Shown here in pieces: positions 26,310 to 34,236 of a stretch of 64,000 bases of DNA. This stretch comes from Roseibium porphyridii (GTDB lineage Bacteria > Pseudomonadota > Alphaproteobacteria > Rhizobiales > Stappiaceae): positions 2,026,001 through 2,090,000 of the forward strand of contig NZ_CP120863.1 of the NCBI RefSeq assembly GCF_026191725.2. Direction: 5' to 3'. The translations under genes and the position numbers were made by a program. The notes under the pieces are model-generated. The model was not told the origin of the DNA. It searched no databases and was given only the letters and a program-made list of their open reading frames with translations. How positions within the stretch are numbered: the first letter of the stretch is position 1; every line of letters starts with the position of its first letter.

Positions 26310-27721
26310 TGTTTACCTCGCTCAGCCTTCGCTTCCGTATTTTCTTGCTGTTTGCCGGGGTCACCGCCGGTAGCATTCTAGTAGTTGGGTTTTCGCTCTA
26401 TTTCGGATTTTTGAGAACAACGGAAACCAGCCCGGCCTCTGGATTTGTGTTTGCAGCTATCCTTTCCGGATTTGGGCTGCTGGCGATTAGTGCTGGCGTC
26501 TGGTTGCTGTTTGATGAAAACGTCGCCAAGCCAATTGAACATATGGCATCTGCGATGCGTACGCGTATTCATGCCAACACGGACGCTCCATTCGATCTGG
26601 ATCAGGCACGTTATCTTGGTGATCTTGCGCCGGCTCTTCGGGCCGTATCGGGCAGATTGTCTGAAGTATCAGAAGATGCTGACCAGCTGGTTGCCGAGGA
26701 AACCAGCCGGCTGACAGCTGAGCGAGCGCATCTGGCTTTGCTGCTGACCGAAATTCCGGTGGCGATCGTTCTCGTCAGTCCCGCAAACCGCATCATGCTT
26801 TATGACGGTCAGGCGGCGGATGTGTTGGGGCAGGTTCAGGTGCCGCGCTTAAGCGCGTCCATCTTCGACTATTTTGAGGAAGCCGATCTGACATCGGGAC
26901 TTGAACAGCTCGATGAAGCCCGACAGGAGGTTGAGGCAAGTGTGCGCGGCACACGTGGCAACTTGAAATTCAGGTTGCGCCTGAAAAAGCTTTCCGCAGC
27001 CACCGGGTACATGATCCTGATCGATGGCACAGACGCCTCCATCGCACCGGATGCGGCACGGCCCTTGATCTATGATTTTGATTTGTCGGCGCGCGAGACG
27101 GAGCGCGAGATTGAGAATATCCCGCTAAAAGATATCAGTTTCGTTGTGTTCGATACCGAGACGACGGGATTGATGCCCAACAAAGACGAGATCGTGCAGA
27201 TTGGCGCAGTCAGGGTTGTGAATGGGCGCATTGTTGAAGGTGAAACGCTTGATCAGCTCGTCAATCCGGGGCGTCCTATACCGCCGGCATCAACCAAGGT
27301 TCACGGGGTTAGTGACGACATGGTTGCGGATGCGCCGGGCGCAGAGCAAGCTGTTTCGCTCTTTCACGATTTTGCCCGGGATGCCGTGATTGTTGCGCAT
27401 AATGCGCCATTCGATATGGCATTTCTCCGGCGGCATGGCAGGCTGTCAGGGCTTGCGTGGGAGCACCCGATCCTGGATACAGTGCTGCTTTCGGCCGTTG
27501 TATTCGGGACAGGTGAAGATCATTCCCTCGACGGATTATGCGACAGGCTTGGTGTCGAAATTCCTGATAACCTTCGCCACACCGCGCTGGGCGATGCGCG
27601 GGCAACCGCCGAGGCGTTATGCAAGTTGTTGCCGGTCCTGATCTCGCTTGGATTTGAAACATTCGGGCAAGTTGTTCAGCAAACCAGGCGGCATGGCAGG
27701 CTTTTGAAGGATCTGAACTAA
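26309..27721 (+). CDS. Membrane-linked 3'-5' exonuclease of the DnaQ/DEDDh family
   Basis: 470 residues. Two transmembrane helices (about 12-32 and 45-70) are followed by a HAMP/coiled-coil-like stretch, a PAS-like segment (about 145-245) and a C-terminal DnaQ-like exonuclease (about 275-470). All DEDDh residues are visible: VFDTETTGL (D, E), AHNAPFDMAF (D), and H-x4-D in HTALGDA. The ATG at 26309 overlaps the previous stop; a GTG one codon earlier is possible. Sensor-like architecture fused to a nuclease is typical of this gene next to SSS symporters, and its role is unknown. Confidence 0.85.
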   Translation: MFTSLSLRFRIFLLFAGVTAGSILVVGFSLYFGFLRTTETSPASGFVFAAILSGFGLLAISAGVWLLFDENVAKPIEHMASAMRTRIHANTDAPFDLDQARYLGDLAPALRAVSGRLSEVSEDADQLVAEETSRLTAERAHLALLLTEIPVAIVLVSPANRIMLYDGQAADVLGQVQVPRLSASIFDYFEEADLTSGLEQLDEARQEVEASVRGTRGNLKFRLRLKKLSAATGYMILIDGTDASIAPDAARPLIYDFDLSARETEREIENIPLKDISFVVFDTETTGLMPNKDEIVQIGAVRVVNGRIVEGETLDQLVNPGRPIPPASTKVHGVSDDMVADAPGAEQAVSLFHDFARDAVIVAHNAPFDMAFLRRHGRLSGLAWEHPILDTVLLSAVVFGTGEDHSLDGLCDRLGVEIPDNLRHTALGDARATAEALCKLLPVLISLGFETFGQVVQQTRRHGRLLKDLN

Positions 27722-27752
27722 ACGTTGCCATTGCTTGCAACAGTTTCGTGTT

Positions 27753-28073
27753 TCATGCGGCTGCAAGGAGTTGGACGCCAGCGCGCTTTCCATCGATCAG
27801 CTCGTCTGAATAGTCGGACCAGGTAGCGCCTTGTCCGGTCTTTTGTCCAGGTTCCGGGCAGGCATCTGACAGCACGGCATCTGTGATGTCGTTGCACCAA
27901 CCTTCTTCCGGATTGAATTCGAAGATTGCAATGATGTTTTCCAATTGGCCGCCTCGAACGTCTTCAACGAGCTTCGTGAGGCTCATTTCCTCAAGCTCTC
28001 GTTCGGGCGTATAGAGACAATTGCCGAGATCGCAGACGATGGAAAAGTATGATCGATCCAAGTTCAGCGCCAT
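27753..28073 (-). CDS. Prophage-edge hypothetical protein under repressor control
   Basis: 106 residues, soluble, acidic, of unknown function. GGAGG lies 7 bases upstream of the ATG, which supports translation. The phage-repressor palindrome (28111-28125) is 38 bases upstream of the start, between plausible -35 (TTGAAA) and -10 elements on this strand, so it is probably silent in the lysogen and turned on at induction. Its position at the prophage edge suits an excision or early function, but it shows no recognisable HTH. Confidence 0.7.
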   Translation of the reverse strand: MALNLDRSYFSIVCDLGNCLYTPERELEEMSLTKLVEDVRGGQLENIIAIFEFNPEEGWCNDITDAVLSDACPEPGQKTGQGATWSDYSDELIDGKRAGVQLLAAA

Positions 28074-28110
28074 TCAAAAACCTCCAGTATGTTAATACGC
28101 AATCAACTTA

Positions 28111-28125
28111 TACGCATATTGCGTA
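28111..28125. promoter_or_regulatory. Phage repressor operator (left)
   Basis: TACGCATATTGCGTA, a palindrome of form TACGC-N5-GCGTA. A half-site TACGC (28096-28100) lies alongside. The same 15-bp architecture occurs right of the repressor gene. It is placed to block the leftward promoter of the 27753-28073 gene. Confidence 0.7.
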
Positions 28126-28275
28126 CATTTCAAGCGAATTGAATCTGGATGTATGCCTGATGCGTAGAAAGATAAGGAGCTTCGTTCGACCGCGATACCT
28201 AAAGTATTGCGCCAAATCGAAGCGCATAATTCAGCACGTTTTCATGCGTCGATACAGCGACGTGATTTAAGATCG

Positions 28276-29010
28276 TTAGACGATTTGACGGATTACGCTC
28301 AGTATCTTTGCAATGATGCGGACTTCTGTGGCTTCCTCATCATGCTCGTTATAAACCACCGGTTCCTGGAACCGAGGATCGTCCGATTCAGGATGGAGTT
28401 CAATCTGACCATTGTGACGCAAGATACGTTTTGCGGTGCGTTCGATCGTGTGTCCGCCATCACGAGAGCGTTCCACCACGACAAGATCACCAGACTTGAT
28501 TTCGATGCCGGCTTCCATGAAGTCCAGACACAGAATGAAATCGCCATTGCGCGCAATTCGATTGAGGCTTTCGCCATTGATTTCTAGGAGATATTGGCTT
28601 TCTGAAGGAAATCTCAGATCACCGGAAAGTGTCGCCCTTTTTGTTGCGTCCGTTTCAAAAAGGCCAGCCTCCATCCAAAGACCGGCAGCAACCTGCCCCT
28701 TGATTTCCAGGGCCTGAGCAGCTCTTGCTGGCGTGCTTGCCGCCTCCAGATCGGTTATGGAATCGGGGGCAAGAGTCAGTACATCTTCGCGTGTGATCGG
28801 ATGCTCACCCTTTCCGACGAGAACGGGCAGCAGCTTTGCAACAAAGTCCGAAGGCAGGGCAGGTTTTGAAAAGTCCTGACTGAAATAGCGCTGAATGGAC
28901 GAAGCGTTCTGATAGCCCATTTCGCGAGCGATCGCGCGAATGGATAAGCCGCTTCGGTCCTTCAGGTCGACAAGCTGTTTTGAGACAGCGGATTGTTCAA
29001 TTTCACTCAT
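28276..29010 (-). CDS. LexA/CI-like phage repressor with S24 autopeptidase domain
   Basis: 244 residues: N-terminal HTH (about 10-60, LSIRAIAREMGYQNASSIQRYFS) and C-terminal S24 peptidase fold. The self-cleavage apparatus is complete: A109-G110 scissile pair in QVAAGLW, nucleophile Ser148 in NGESLN and Lys194 in RTAKRI. It should therefore be inactivated by RecA during SOS, inducing the prophage. The start at 29010 gives a normal N-terminus; an earlier in-frame Met at 29091 would lie inside the operator region. It is divergent from the rightward phage genes. Confidence 0.88.
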   Translation of the reverse strand: MSEIEQSAVSKQLVDLKDRSGLSIRAIAREMGYQNASSIQRYFSQDFSKPALPSDFVAKLLPVLVGKGEHPITREDVLTLAPDSITDLEAASTPARAAQALEIKGQVAAGLWMEAGLFETDATKRATLSGDLRFPSESQYLLEINGESLNRIARNGDFILCLDFMEAGIEIKSGDLVVVERSRDGGHTIERTAKRILRHNGQIELHPESDDPRFQEPVVYNEHDEEATEVRIIAKILSVIRQIV

Positions 29011-29040
29011 GCTCGCTGATGCCGTTTGTTCGTGATGACG

Positions 29041-29099
29041 TACGCAATAACATACAAATTTGCTGAAATCCATCTTGACGTGTATACGCAATACGCGTA
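29041..29099. promoter_or_regulatory. Phage repressor operators and rightward promoter
   Basis: A full operator TACGC-N5-GCGTA lies at 29085-29099 and a half-site TACGCAATAA at 29041-29050. A TTGACG at 29075-29080 is a good -35 element for rightward transcription, with the full operator filling the spacer to the -10 region. This is a standard repressed lytic promoter layout. The half-site nearer the repressor gene could serve autoregulation. Confidence 0.65.
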
Positions 29100-29137
29100 C
29101 GAATTGCTCGTGTAAAGAGTATGTTCAGGGAAGCACA

Positions 29138-29245
29138 ATGAAAACTGCAATGAAATCGACCCGGCTTTCAGCCGATCCGGAGGCGCAGGCGACAAGTGCC
29201 CTATGTGCCGAGGTGATTGGGGGGGGCGGCGATGAGCGAGCTTAG
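29138..29245 (+). CDS. First lytic-side small protein (35 aa)
   Basis: A 35-residue open frame directly downstream of the repressed rightward promoter. CAGGGAAG lies 5 bases upstream of the ATG at 29138, and the stop overlaps the next gene's start region, suggesting coupling. Too short to show a domain; no HTH is obvious, so it is not a clear Cro. It may function mainly as a translated leader. Confidence 0.5.
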   Translation: MKTAMKSTRLSADPEAQATSALCAEVIGGGGDERA

Positions 29246-29570
29246 GGATCAAATCGATGCAGCCCGTGCGAAAGTCGCGCATTTGAGGATCAGGGCGGAG
29301 CGGCCGGACGCAAGGCTTGAGGATGAGTTTGCACTTGAAAAGGCGCGAACGAGGCTGCTGACGCTTGAGCTGCGGCATCTCAAGCAACGCAGCACAAGTG
29401 TTTCATCGGTCACGCGTGGCGAAAGCCATCGGCAAAGCGAAAGGCGCAGCAAACTTGTAGGAACAAATAGAGAACAATTTAGGCGGCGTCCTTCGTCAGC
29501 GCGCGAGCGGGCGGAAGCTGCATTCAGCGCGTTGGGGCAAAAGAACGGACCAAAGAAGGAAACCACTTGA
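29232..29570 (+). CDS. Phage hypothetical protein, basic, with N-terminal coiled coil
   Basis: 112 residues. Residues 1-55 have a heptad-like pattern rich in Leu, Arg and Glu (a probable coiled coil); the C-terminal half is Arg/Ser-rich and likely disordered. The ATG at 29232 lies in a G-rich ribosome site. Ends TGATG with the next gene. Possibly a nucleic-acid-binding early regulator, but this is only composition-based. Confidence 0.6.
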   Translation: MSELRDQIDAARAKVAHLRIRAERPDARLEDEFALEKARTRLLTLELRHLKQRSTSVSSVTRGESHRQSERRSKLVGTNREQFRRRPSSARERAEAAFSALGQKNGPKKETT

Positions 29571-29995
29571 TGGCATCAGGCGGAATAGTGGACAGGATCG
29601 CTGCGGAATATGGGGTGCATTTTGTCACGCACACCAAGCGGATCTCAGGACGGCACCAATCCAAGGCCAGACGAACCTGTCAGACGCTGCTGAATAAACA
29701 CGGTGCGGAGCACTTGAGGCTTGTGTTCGGGCTGATCAACACGGCTGAAAACCGGGGCAATTGGTCGGCCCCTTGTGTCACTGCGGTCTCCTGGCTGGTG
29801 TTGAACAAGCCGGAATGGATTGAGAGACGGAATTTCCTGGACTGCTTTGATCAGCTCGATCTTGAGGACCTGATGACAAAGGCCAAGGAGATCAACCCAG
29901 GCGCGCCGACGATCACTTTGGCCGTGCTGCTTTCTTATGAGCTGGAGAAACGGATGGCTTCAACAGACAGCTCGCCGTTTAAGGCAGCGGCCTAG
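29570..29995 (+). CDS. Phage conserved hypothetical protein
   Basis: 141 residues, soluble, mixed alpha/beta. The segment KRISGRHQSKARRTCQTLLNKHG is basic and could contact DNA; the rest is tryptophan- and leucine-rich. It is coupled to the previous gene (TGATG) and precedes the DUF6362 gene. No family recognised; the rightward early operon position suggests a regulator or DNA-metabolism accessory. Confidence 0.6.
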   Translation: MASGGIVDRIAAEYGVHFVTHTKRISGRHQSKARRTCQTLLNKHGAEHLRLVFGLINTAENRGNWSAPCVTAVSWLVLNKPEWIERRNFLDCFDQLDLEDLMTKAKEINPGAPTITLAVLLSYELEKRMASTDSSPFKAAA

Positions 29996-30105
29996 TTTTT
30001 CCCTCCGACGAATGAATGCTTCGGCGCGCTCTGGCATTTCAGCCGCGCCGGATCAGTCGTGTCGATGACGTGAACAAGCACACAATTCATTGGAAAGGAT
30101 ATCAA

Positions 30106-30540
30106 ATGCTGCCGAACACGCCGGAAGAAATTCTCGATCGTTTGATCGAGGCGACCGAGATTATTGCAGTGACCGGTAAAGGTGATGGCCCACGGAACCT
30201 GTTCAGCGCCTGGCCGGATTATCGACGCAAGATTGCCAAAAGGGGCAGGGTCTTTCCGCCATCAGCGATCAGCCGAGCTGAAGAAGCAATCACCTGGTTC
30301 TCGCTAGTGGAAGACCCCGACAGCCGCCGTGCCTTGCAGTTTGAAGTCATGTGTAAGGCAGGCGGCGGAAAATTCAGTCGGATCTGCGAAAAATATGGCT
30401 GGAAGCGAACGACGGTGGCGAGCCGTAACCGGGCGATTTTGAAGAAGCTGGCCGAGAAAGGGGCCGCCTGGCCATATGCTGAAGTCTCACAGGAAAGGAG
30501 CGAAGCCGCCCGGCCAGAAGTTAGGAGTTGTGGCGCTTAA
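30106..30540 (+). CDS. DUF6362-like helix-turn-helix phage protein
   Basis: 144 residues. The layout, an N-terminal helical segment with FSAWPDYRRK, a middle SRAEEAITWFSLVED and a C-terminal sigma-factor-4-like HTH (about 100-128, FSRICEKYGWKRTTVASRNRAIL), matches DUF6362 phage proteins found upstream of terminases. The ATG at 30106 is behind GGAAAGGAT; upstream in-frame sequence lacks a ribosome site. It may regulate late transcription or act in DNA recognition before packaging. Confidence 0.68.
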   Translation: MLPNTPEEILDRLIEATEIIAVTGKGDGPRNLFSAWPDYRRKIAKRGRVFPPSAISRAEEAITWFSLVEDPDSRRALQFEVMCKAGGGKFSRICEKYGWKRTTVASRNRAILKKLAEKGAAWPYAEVSQERSEAARPEVRSCGA

Positions 30541-30591
30541 CGTCAGATCGACAACAGCACCTTGTGCATCCAGTCGAAATTGAAAGCACGT

Positions 30592-30645
30592 GTCTAAACA
30601 GGGTGTTCAAGACAGACTTGCAATTGGACAGTATCGTCAAAACAG
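30592..30645 (+). repeat. Intergenic repeated element, copy A
   Basis: Contains the block GTCTAAACAGG (30592-30602) and, 44 bases later, the related block GTCAAAACAG (30636-30645). Copies B and C have the same two blocks at 43-base spacing. It lies between the early genes and the terminase operon and precedes two hairpins. Confidence 0.65.
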
Positions 30646-30672
30646 AGTTATTTTTTTAGTTGAAGTTCTAAA

Positions 30673-30715
30673 GGGGGCAGTTGCGACTGCCCTTCTTGTC
30701 AGATTTTCGTCTGAC
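30673..30715 (+). terminator. Double hairpin upstream of the terminase operon
   Basis: First stem GGGCAGT/ACTGCCC around TGCG (30675-30692), followed by CTTCTT; second stem GTCAGA/TCTGAC around TTTTCG (30698-30715). Together with element A just upstream this looks like a controlled terminator before the late genes. Confidence 0.55.
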
Positions 30716-30813
30716 GCTCGATACGTTTGTGGTCGCTGGTACGTGTTCAAGCTGAACACGTTGGCGCTGACGATCCAACCTCAACAATCAATCCAATCAA
30801 ACGGAAAACAGGC

Positions 30814-31284
30814 ATGGGTGACATGACTGATGAAGAGCGTGCCTTGAAATGGCCGACGGCGGAGATGCGGAGGCGGGTTTGCGAGGCGTTTTGCGGGCAT
30901 CTGGCGGCGGGGTTTTCGATCGAGAGTTTCCCGGACGCCGACCGCAAGACCATTCGCTACTACGCAGAGCAGTTTCCGGAGGACTTTCCGCCGGAAAAAC
31001 TGGATGAGGCGGCACGGCGCGGGCTGCTGGAATGGGAAAAGATCGGCAAGGAGGGAGCTCGAGGAGACCTTGCCAAATTCAATGCCAGCGCCTGGAGCTT
31101 CAATATGAAGAACCGGGCCGGTTGGCGGGATCGATCCGAGGTGGAGGCCTGGGGAATTTGGGGCGGGCCGGAGGAGGCTGGGCAAATCGACAAGTTCAAG
31201 CCGCGCAGTTCAGAGGAAATTGCCCTGGGTGTGATGGCGCTTCTAACCGAAAAGGACAGCAGGCGGGATGACAACGGCGCTTGA
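30814..31284 (+). CDS. Terminase small subunit
   Basis: 156 residues. The opening residues W-P-T-AEMRRRVCEAFCGHLAAGFSIESF followed by an HTH-like DRKTIRYYAEQFPE and the GLLEWEKIGKEGARGD/FNASAWSFNMKNRAGWRDRSE segment are typical of phage small terminases, which recognise the packaging site. Start is ATG 30814 or 30823; GGAAAACAGG favours the first. It overlaps the large subunit gene by 17 bases. Confidence 0.82.
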   Translation: MGDMTDEERALKWPTAEMRRRVCEAFCGHLAAGFSIESFPDADRKTIRYYAEQFPEDFPPEKLDEAARRGLLEWEKIGKEGARGDLAKFNASAWSFNMKNRAGWRDRSEVEAWGIWGGPEEAGQIDKFKPRSSEEIALGVMALLTEKDSRRDDNGA

Positions 31285-32848
31285 TACGCTGATTGACCAC
31301 ATTGACCAGATGGCAGCGAATGACCGCGTTGCCCTGCAAAAACAACTGGATGAAGCGGGTGTTTTGGACCAGTTCAAGGTTTGGCGGCCCCAGGCAGGGC
31401 CGCAAACGGAGGGCTATTTTTCCGAAGCCGACCTGACGCTTTATGGCGGTGCGGCCGGGGGTGGGAAGACGGATCTGATTGCCGGGCTTGCCCTTTTTGC
31501 ACATCACAAGGCGGCCGTTTTCCGTCAATCGCTGAAGTCGCTCAAAGGTTTGATCGAGCGCATGAATGCGCTGATGCGGACGTCCGGCATGGGCAAGATA
31601 TCGGGCAATCCACCGCGTTGGGTCGGGCCGGAGGAGCGGATGATCGAGTTCGGGCATCTGGGTCTGCCGGGCTCTGAAGAAGATTGGCAGGGGCGGGACC
31701 ATGATCTGAAAGCCTTTGATGAAGGCGCACAGATGGATCCACGCAAGATCATCTTCGTTCTTGGGTGGCTTCGGTCGACACGGCCGGGGCAACGCTGCCG
31801 GGGGTTGATCGCCACCAACCCGCCTTTGGGCGGACAAGGCGACTACCTGATGGAGTGGTTTGCGCCCTGGCTTGATCCGCTGCATCCGCTTTATGGAACG
31901 GTGCAGCCGGGCGCTCTGCTATGGGCGGTCTTTATCGACGATGGCGACGCTGTGCGCACCGTCTGGGTGGATGGACCGGAGCCGGTCGAGATCGAGGGCG
32001 AGGTTCGCACGCCGAAGAGCCGGACGTTCATTCCGGCAAAACGGCAGGACAACCAGTATCTGGGTGAGAGTTACGATGCACAGCTTGACCAGATGCCCGA
32101 GCCGATGCGCACCGCGCTGAAGACCGGGGACTTTCAGGCAGCGCGCCAGGACCATGACTGGCAGGTGATCCCATCGGACTGGGTGGATCTGGCTTTCCAG
32201 CGCTATGAAGAGGGTGTGGACGCGGACAAGCCGATGGATGTGCTGGCCGTCGACGTGGCGCAGGGCGGCAAGGACAAGACCGTGCTGCAGCCGCTCCATG
32301 GCAGACGGTTTGGCGAAAGCATCGTGCGCAAAGGCGCCGACACCAAGGACGGATCGGATGTCGGCGCATTGATCATCAAGGAACGGCGCGACAATGCGCT
32401 GATTGTTGTCGATTGCACCGGCGGCTGGGGCGGGGACACGGTCGGGTTTCTCAGCCGTGAAAACAATATCCCGGTCGAAAAATGCGTCTTCTCGGCCCAG
32501 TCGGGGGAAACGGCCAAGGACAGCCGCATGCCGTTTTACAACTTGCGTGCTCAGCTCTACTGGCGGCTGCGGGAGGCCCTGCATCCAAAGAGCGGATCGG
32601 GGCTGGCAATCAAGCGCTCAGCGACCATCAAGGCGCAGCTGACGGCACATCGCTGGAAAATCAGAAACGGCAAGATCCTGATTGAAAGCAAGGAAGACAT
32701 CAAAGACCGGCTTGGAGCGTCCCCGGACGAGGCCGATGCAATCGTCGAGGCACTTGGATGGAAAGACAAAGCGGACGCGAAGAAAATCGTACGGCAGCAG
32801 AACACCGCCCGCGCCCGCCCGCTGGACGACCCTCTGGACGGCTTCTGA
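31268..32848 (+). CDS. terL: Terminase large subunit (packaging ATPase/nuclease)
   Basis: 526 residues. ATPase domain: Walker A GGAAGGGKTD (60-69), Walker B LKAFDEGAQ (about 148-156), coupling motif ATNPP. Nuclease domain with acidic residues in LAVDVAQGGKDKT, VVDCTGG and DEADAIVEALG. Standard length. It drives genome translocation into the procapsid at the portal vertex. No ribosome site is obvious inside the overlap; coupling to the small subunit is likely. Confidence 0.93.
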   Translation: MTTALDTLIDHIDQMAANDRVALQKQLDEAGVLDQFKVWRPQAGPQTEGYFSEADLTLYGGAAGGGKTDLIAGLALFAHHKAAVFRQSLKSLKGLIERMNALMRTSGMGKISGNPPRWVGPEERMIEFGHLGLPGSEEDWQGRDHDLKAFDEGAQMDPRKIIFVLGWLRSTRPGQRCRGLIATNPPLGGQGDYLMEWFAPWLDPLHPLYGTVQPGALLWAVFIDDGDAVRTVWVDGPEPVEIEGEVRTPKSRTFIPAKRQDNQYLGESYDAQLDQMPEPMRTALKTGDFQAARQDHDWQVIPSDWVDLAFQRYEEGVDADKPMDVLAVDVAQGGKDKTVLQPLHGRRFGESIVRKGADTKDGSDVGALIIKERRDNALIVVDCTGGWGGDTVGFLSRENNIPVEKCVFSAQSGETAKDSRMPFYNLRAQLYWRLREALHPKSGSGLAIKRSATIKAQLTAHRWKIRNGKILIESKEDIKDRLGASPDEADAIVEALGWKDKADAKKIVRQQNTARARPLDDPLDGF

Positions 32849-32862
32849 TCAAGGATCTCTGC

Positions 32863-33342
32863 GTGCGCGACGCGAGTTTCATCGCGGCCAACATGCGCCC
32901 GGAAGACTATCGTGAAATTGCCTGTCTCTGGCAAAACTGGGATACGCGCGCGCTCGGGATCTGCGCGATGGAAACCGCGGTGCCCGGTTGGGTCTGGTCC
33001 GTGTGGTACCAAGGGCAGCCCGCGGCGGCGTTCGGTTTCAGCCGGGCGTCTGCTTTCGACCCGGATTTCTGGCAGGCCTGGGCATTCGGCACCGACAGGT
33101 TCCGGCGTTGTGTGCCCCTCATGACACGCCATATCCTGAATTTGCGGCCAGAGATCGAAAAGCACTGCCGGCGGTTGCAGGTGATCAGCTATAAGAACCA
33201 CGATCTCGCGCATGGCTGGATCGAAGCGCTTGGCGCGGAGCGGGAGGGACTGCTTAAAAGCTATGGGCGAGGCGGCGAAGACTTTTACATGTACGCCTGG
33301 ACGAGACGCGGGAAGGACCTTCATGCCGGACCAGCAGGATGA
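32863..33342 (+). CDS. gp13-like internal/virion accessory protein, acetyltransferase-like fold
   Basis: 159 residues. Residue patterns (CLWQNWDTRALGICAME...WSVWYQGQPAAAFGFS...FGTDRF, and C-terminal RLQVISYKNHDLAHGWIEALGAERE) resemble the GNAT-like gp13 group of podoviruses, needed for virion assembly. The start GTG at 32863 follows AAGGA with 7-base spacing just after the terL stop; upstream reading lies inside terL. Overlaps the kinase gene by 20 bases. Confidence 0.7.
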   Translation: MRDASFIAANMRPEDYREIACLWQNWDTRALGICAMETAVPGWVWSVWYQGQPAAAFGFSRASAFDPDFWQAWAFGTDRFRRCVPLMTRHILNLRPEIEKHCRRLQVISYKNHDLAHGWIEALGAEREGLLKSYGRGGEDFYMYAWTRRGKDLHAGPAG

Positions 33343-34225
33343 GTTGCCGTCCGATGACGGGCTCTTGAGACAGCTCCTCGATGAGCATGCCCCGCAGTGG
33401 AGCGGTCTGAAAGTCCGGCCTGTGGCATCAGGCGGCACGGACAATGCGCTCTACCGGATCGGCGAGGAGCGGGTGGCGCGGTTGCCGAAGCGCGCTTCTG
33501 CCGTTGGTCTTCTGCAAAAGGAAGCCGATTGGCTGCCCCGTTTGTCTGGCCTTGCGCTGAACGTGCCTGTTGTGCGCTTTCGCAAACGCCCGGGCGCGGG
33601 CTGCGAACATGGATTTGCAATCTATGACTGGATCGAAGGGGTGCAGGCAACGCCTGATGCCCTTGTGGACCAGGAGCAGGCGGCACGGGATTTAGCTGTG
33701 TTCCTGAAGGGCCTGCAGGGTGTGCTGACTGACGGCGCGCCGCATGCCGGGGAGAGCAATCATAAACGGGGTGCCGCCCTGGAAGAGCTGACCGATTTCG
33801 TGCTGTCTTGTATCGATGTCTTGGCCGATGAGATCGATGCCGGCAAGGCCAGGAGCTTTTGGCAAATGGCTTTGCAAACCCCGTTTGAGGGACCGGCCAA
33901 ATGGCTGCACGGTGACCTGAAGGCCGACAACCTGATTGCAAGTGAGGGCAGACTGACGGCTGTCATCGACTGGGGGCTGACCGCTGTCGGCGACCCGGCT
34001 GCCGATTTTGCCGCAGCTTGGTCGTGGGTGCTTCCCGCATCACGCGAAACCTTCCGGGAAACAGCGGGTGTTTCGGACCCCGACTGGTGCCGCGCGCGTG
34101 CCTGGGCTCTGCATAACGCGGTGATCGCATTGAGCTACTATCGCGGTAGGAGCCATGAGGGTCTCTGCCGCCAGTCGCGTCAGACGCTCAGCCGGTTGGG
34201 GCTGCTTCGTGTTGCTTCCAACTAA
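33323..34225 (+). CDS. Aminoglycoside phosphotransferase-fold kinase (phage cargo)
   Basis: 300 residues of the APH/choline-kinase fold. Visible: ATP-site Lys region (VARLPKR near 51-57), Brenner motif HGDLKADN (196-203) with catalytic Asp198 and Asn203, and the metal Asp216 in VIDWG. It is neither a recognisable antibiotic-resistance enzyme nor a known phage structural protein; the substrate could be a small molecule or nucleoside. The start at 33323 follows GGGAAGGA and overlaps the gp13-like gene, so it is expressed with late genes although its function looks cellular. Confidence 0.85.
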   Translation: MPDQQDELPSDDGLLRQLLDEHAPQWSGLKVRPVASGGTDNALYRIGEERVARLPKRASAVGLLQKEADWLPRLSGLALNVPVVRFRKRPGAGCEHGFAIYDWIEGVQATPDALVDQEQAARDLAVFLKGLQGVLTDGAPHAGESNHKRGAALEELTDFVLSCIDVLADEIDAGKARSFWQMALQTPFEGPAKWLHGDLKADNLIASEGRLTAVIDWGLTAVGDPAADFAAAWSWVLPASRETFRETAGVSDPDWCRARAWALHNAVIALSYYRGRSHEGLCRQSRQTLSRLGLLRVASN

Positions 34226-34236
34226 ATGTTTCCGGG

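Noticed and set aside
27722..27752. Left attachment site (attL)
   Set aside because: A GTTGC/GCAAC dyad is present, but without the right end no duplicated core can be shown.
30590..30826. Possible 78-aa gene upstream of the terminase
   Set aside because: It runs through repeated element A and two hairpins, lacks a ribosome site and has no protein-like pattern.
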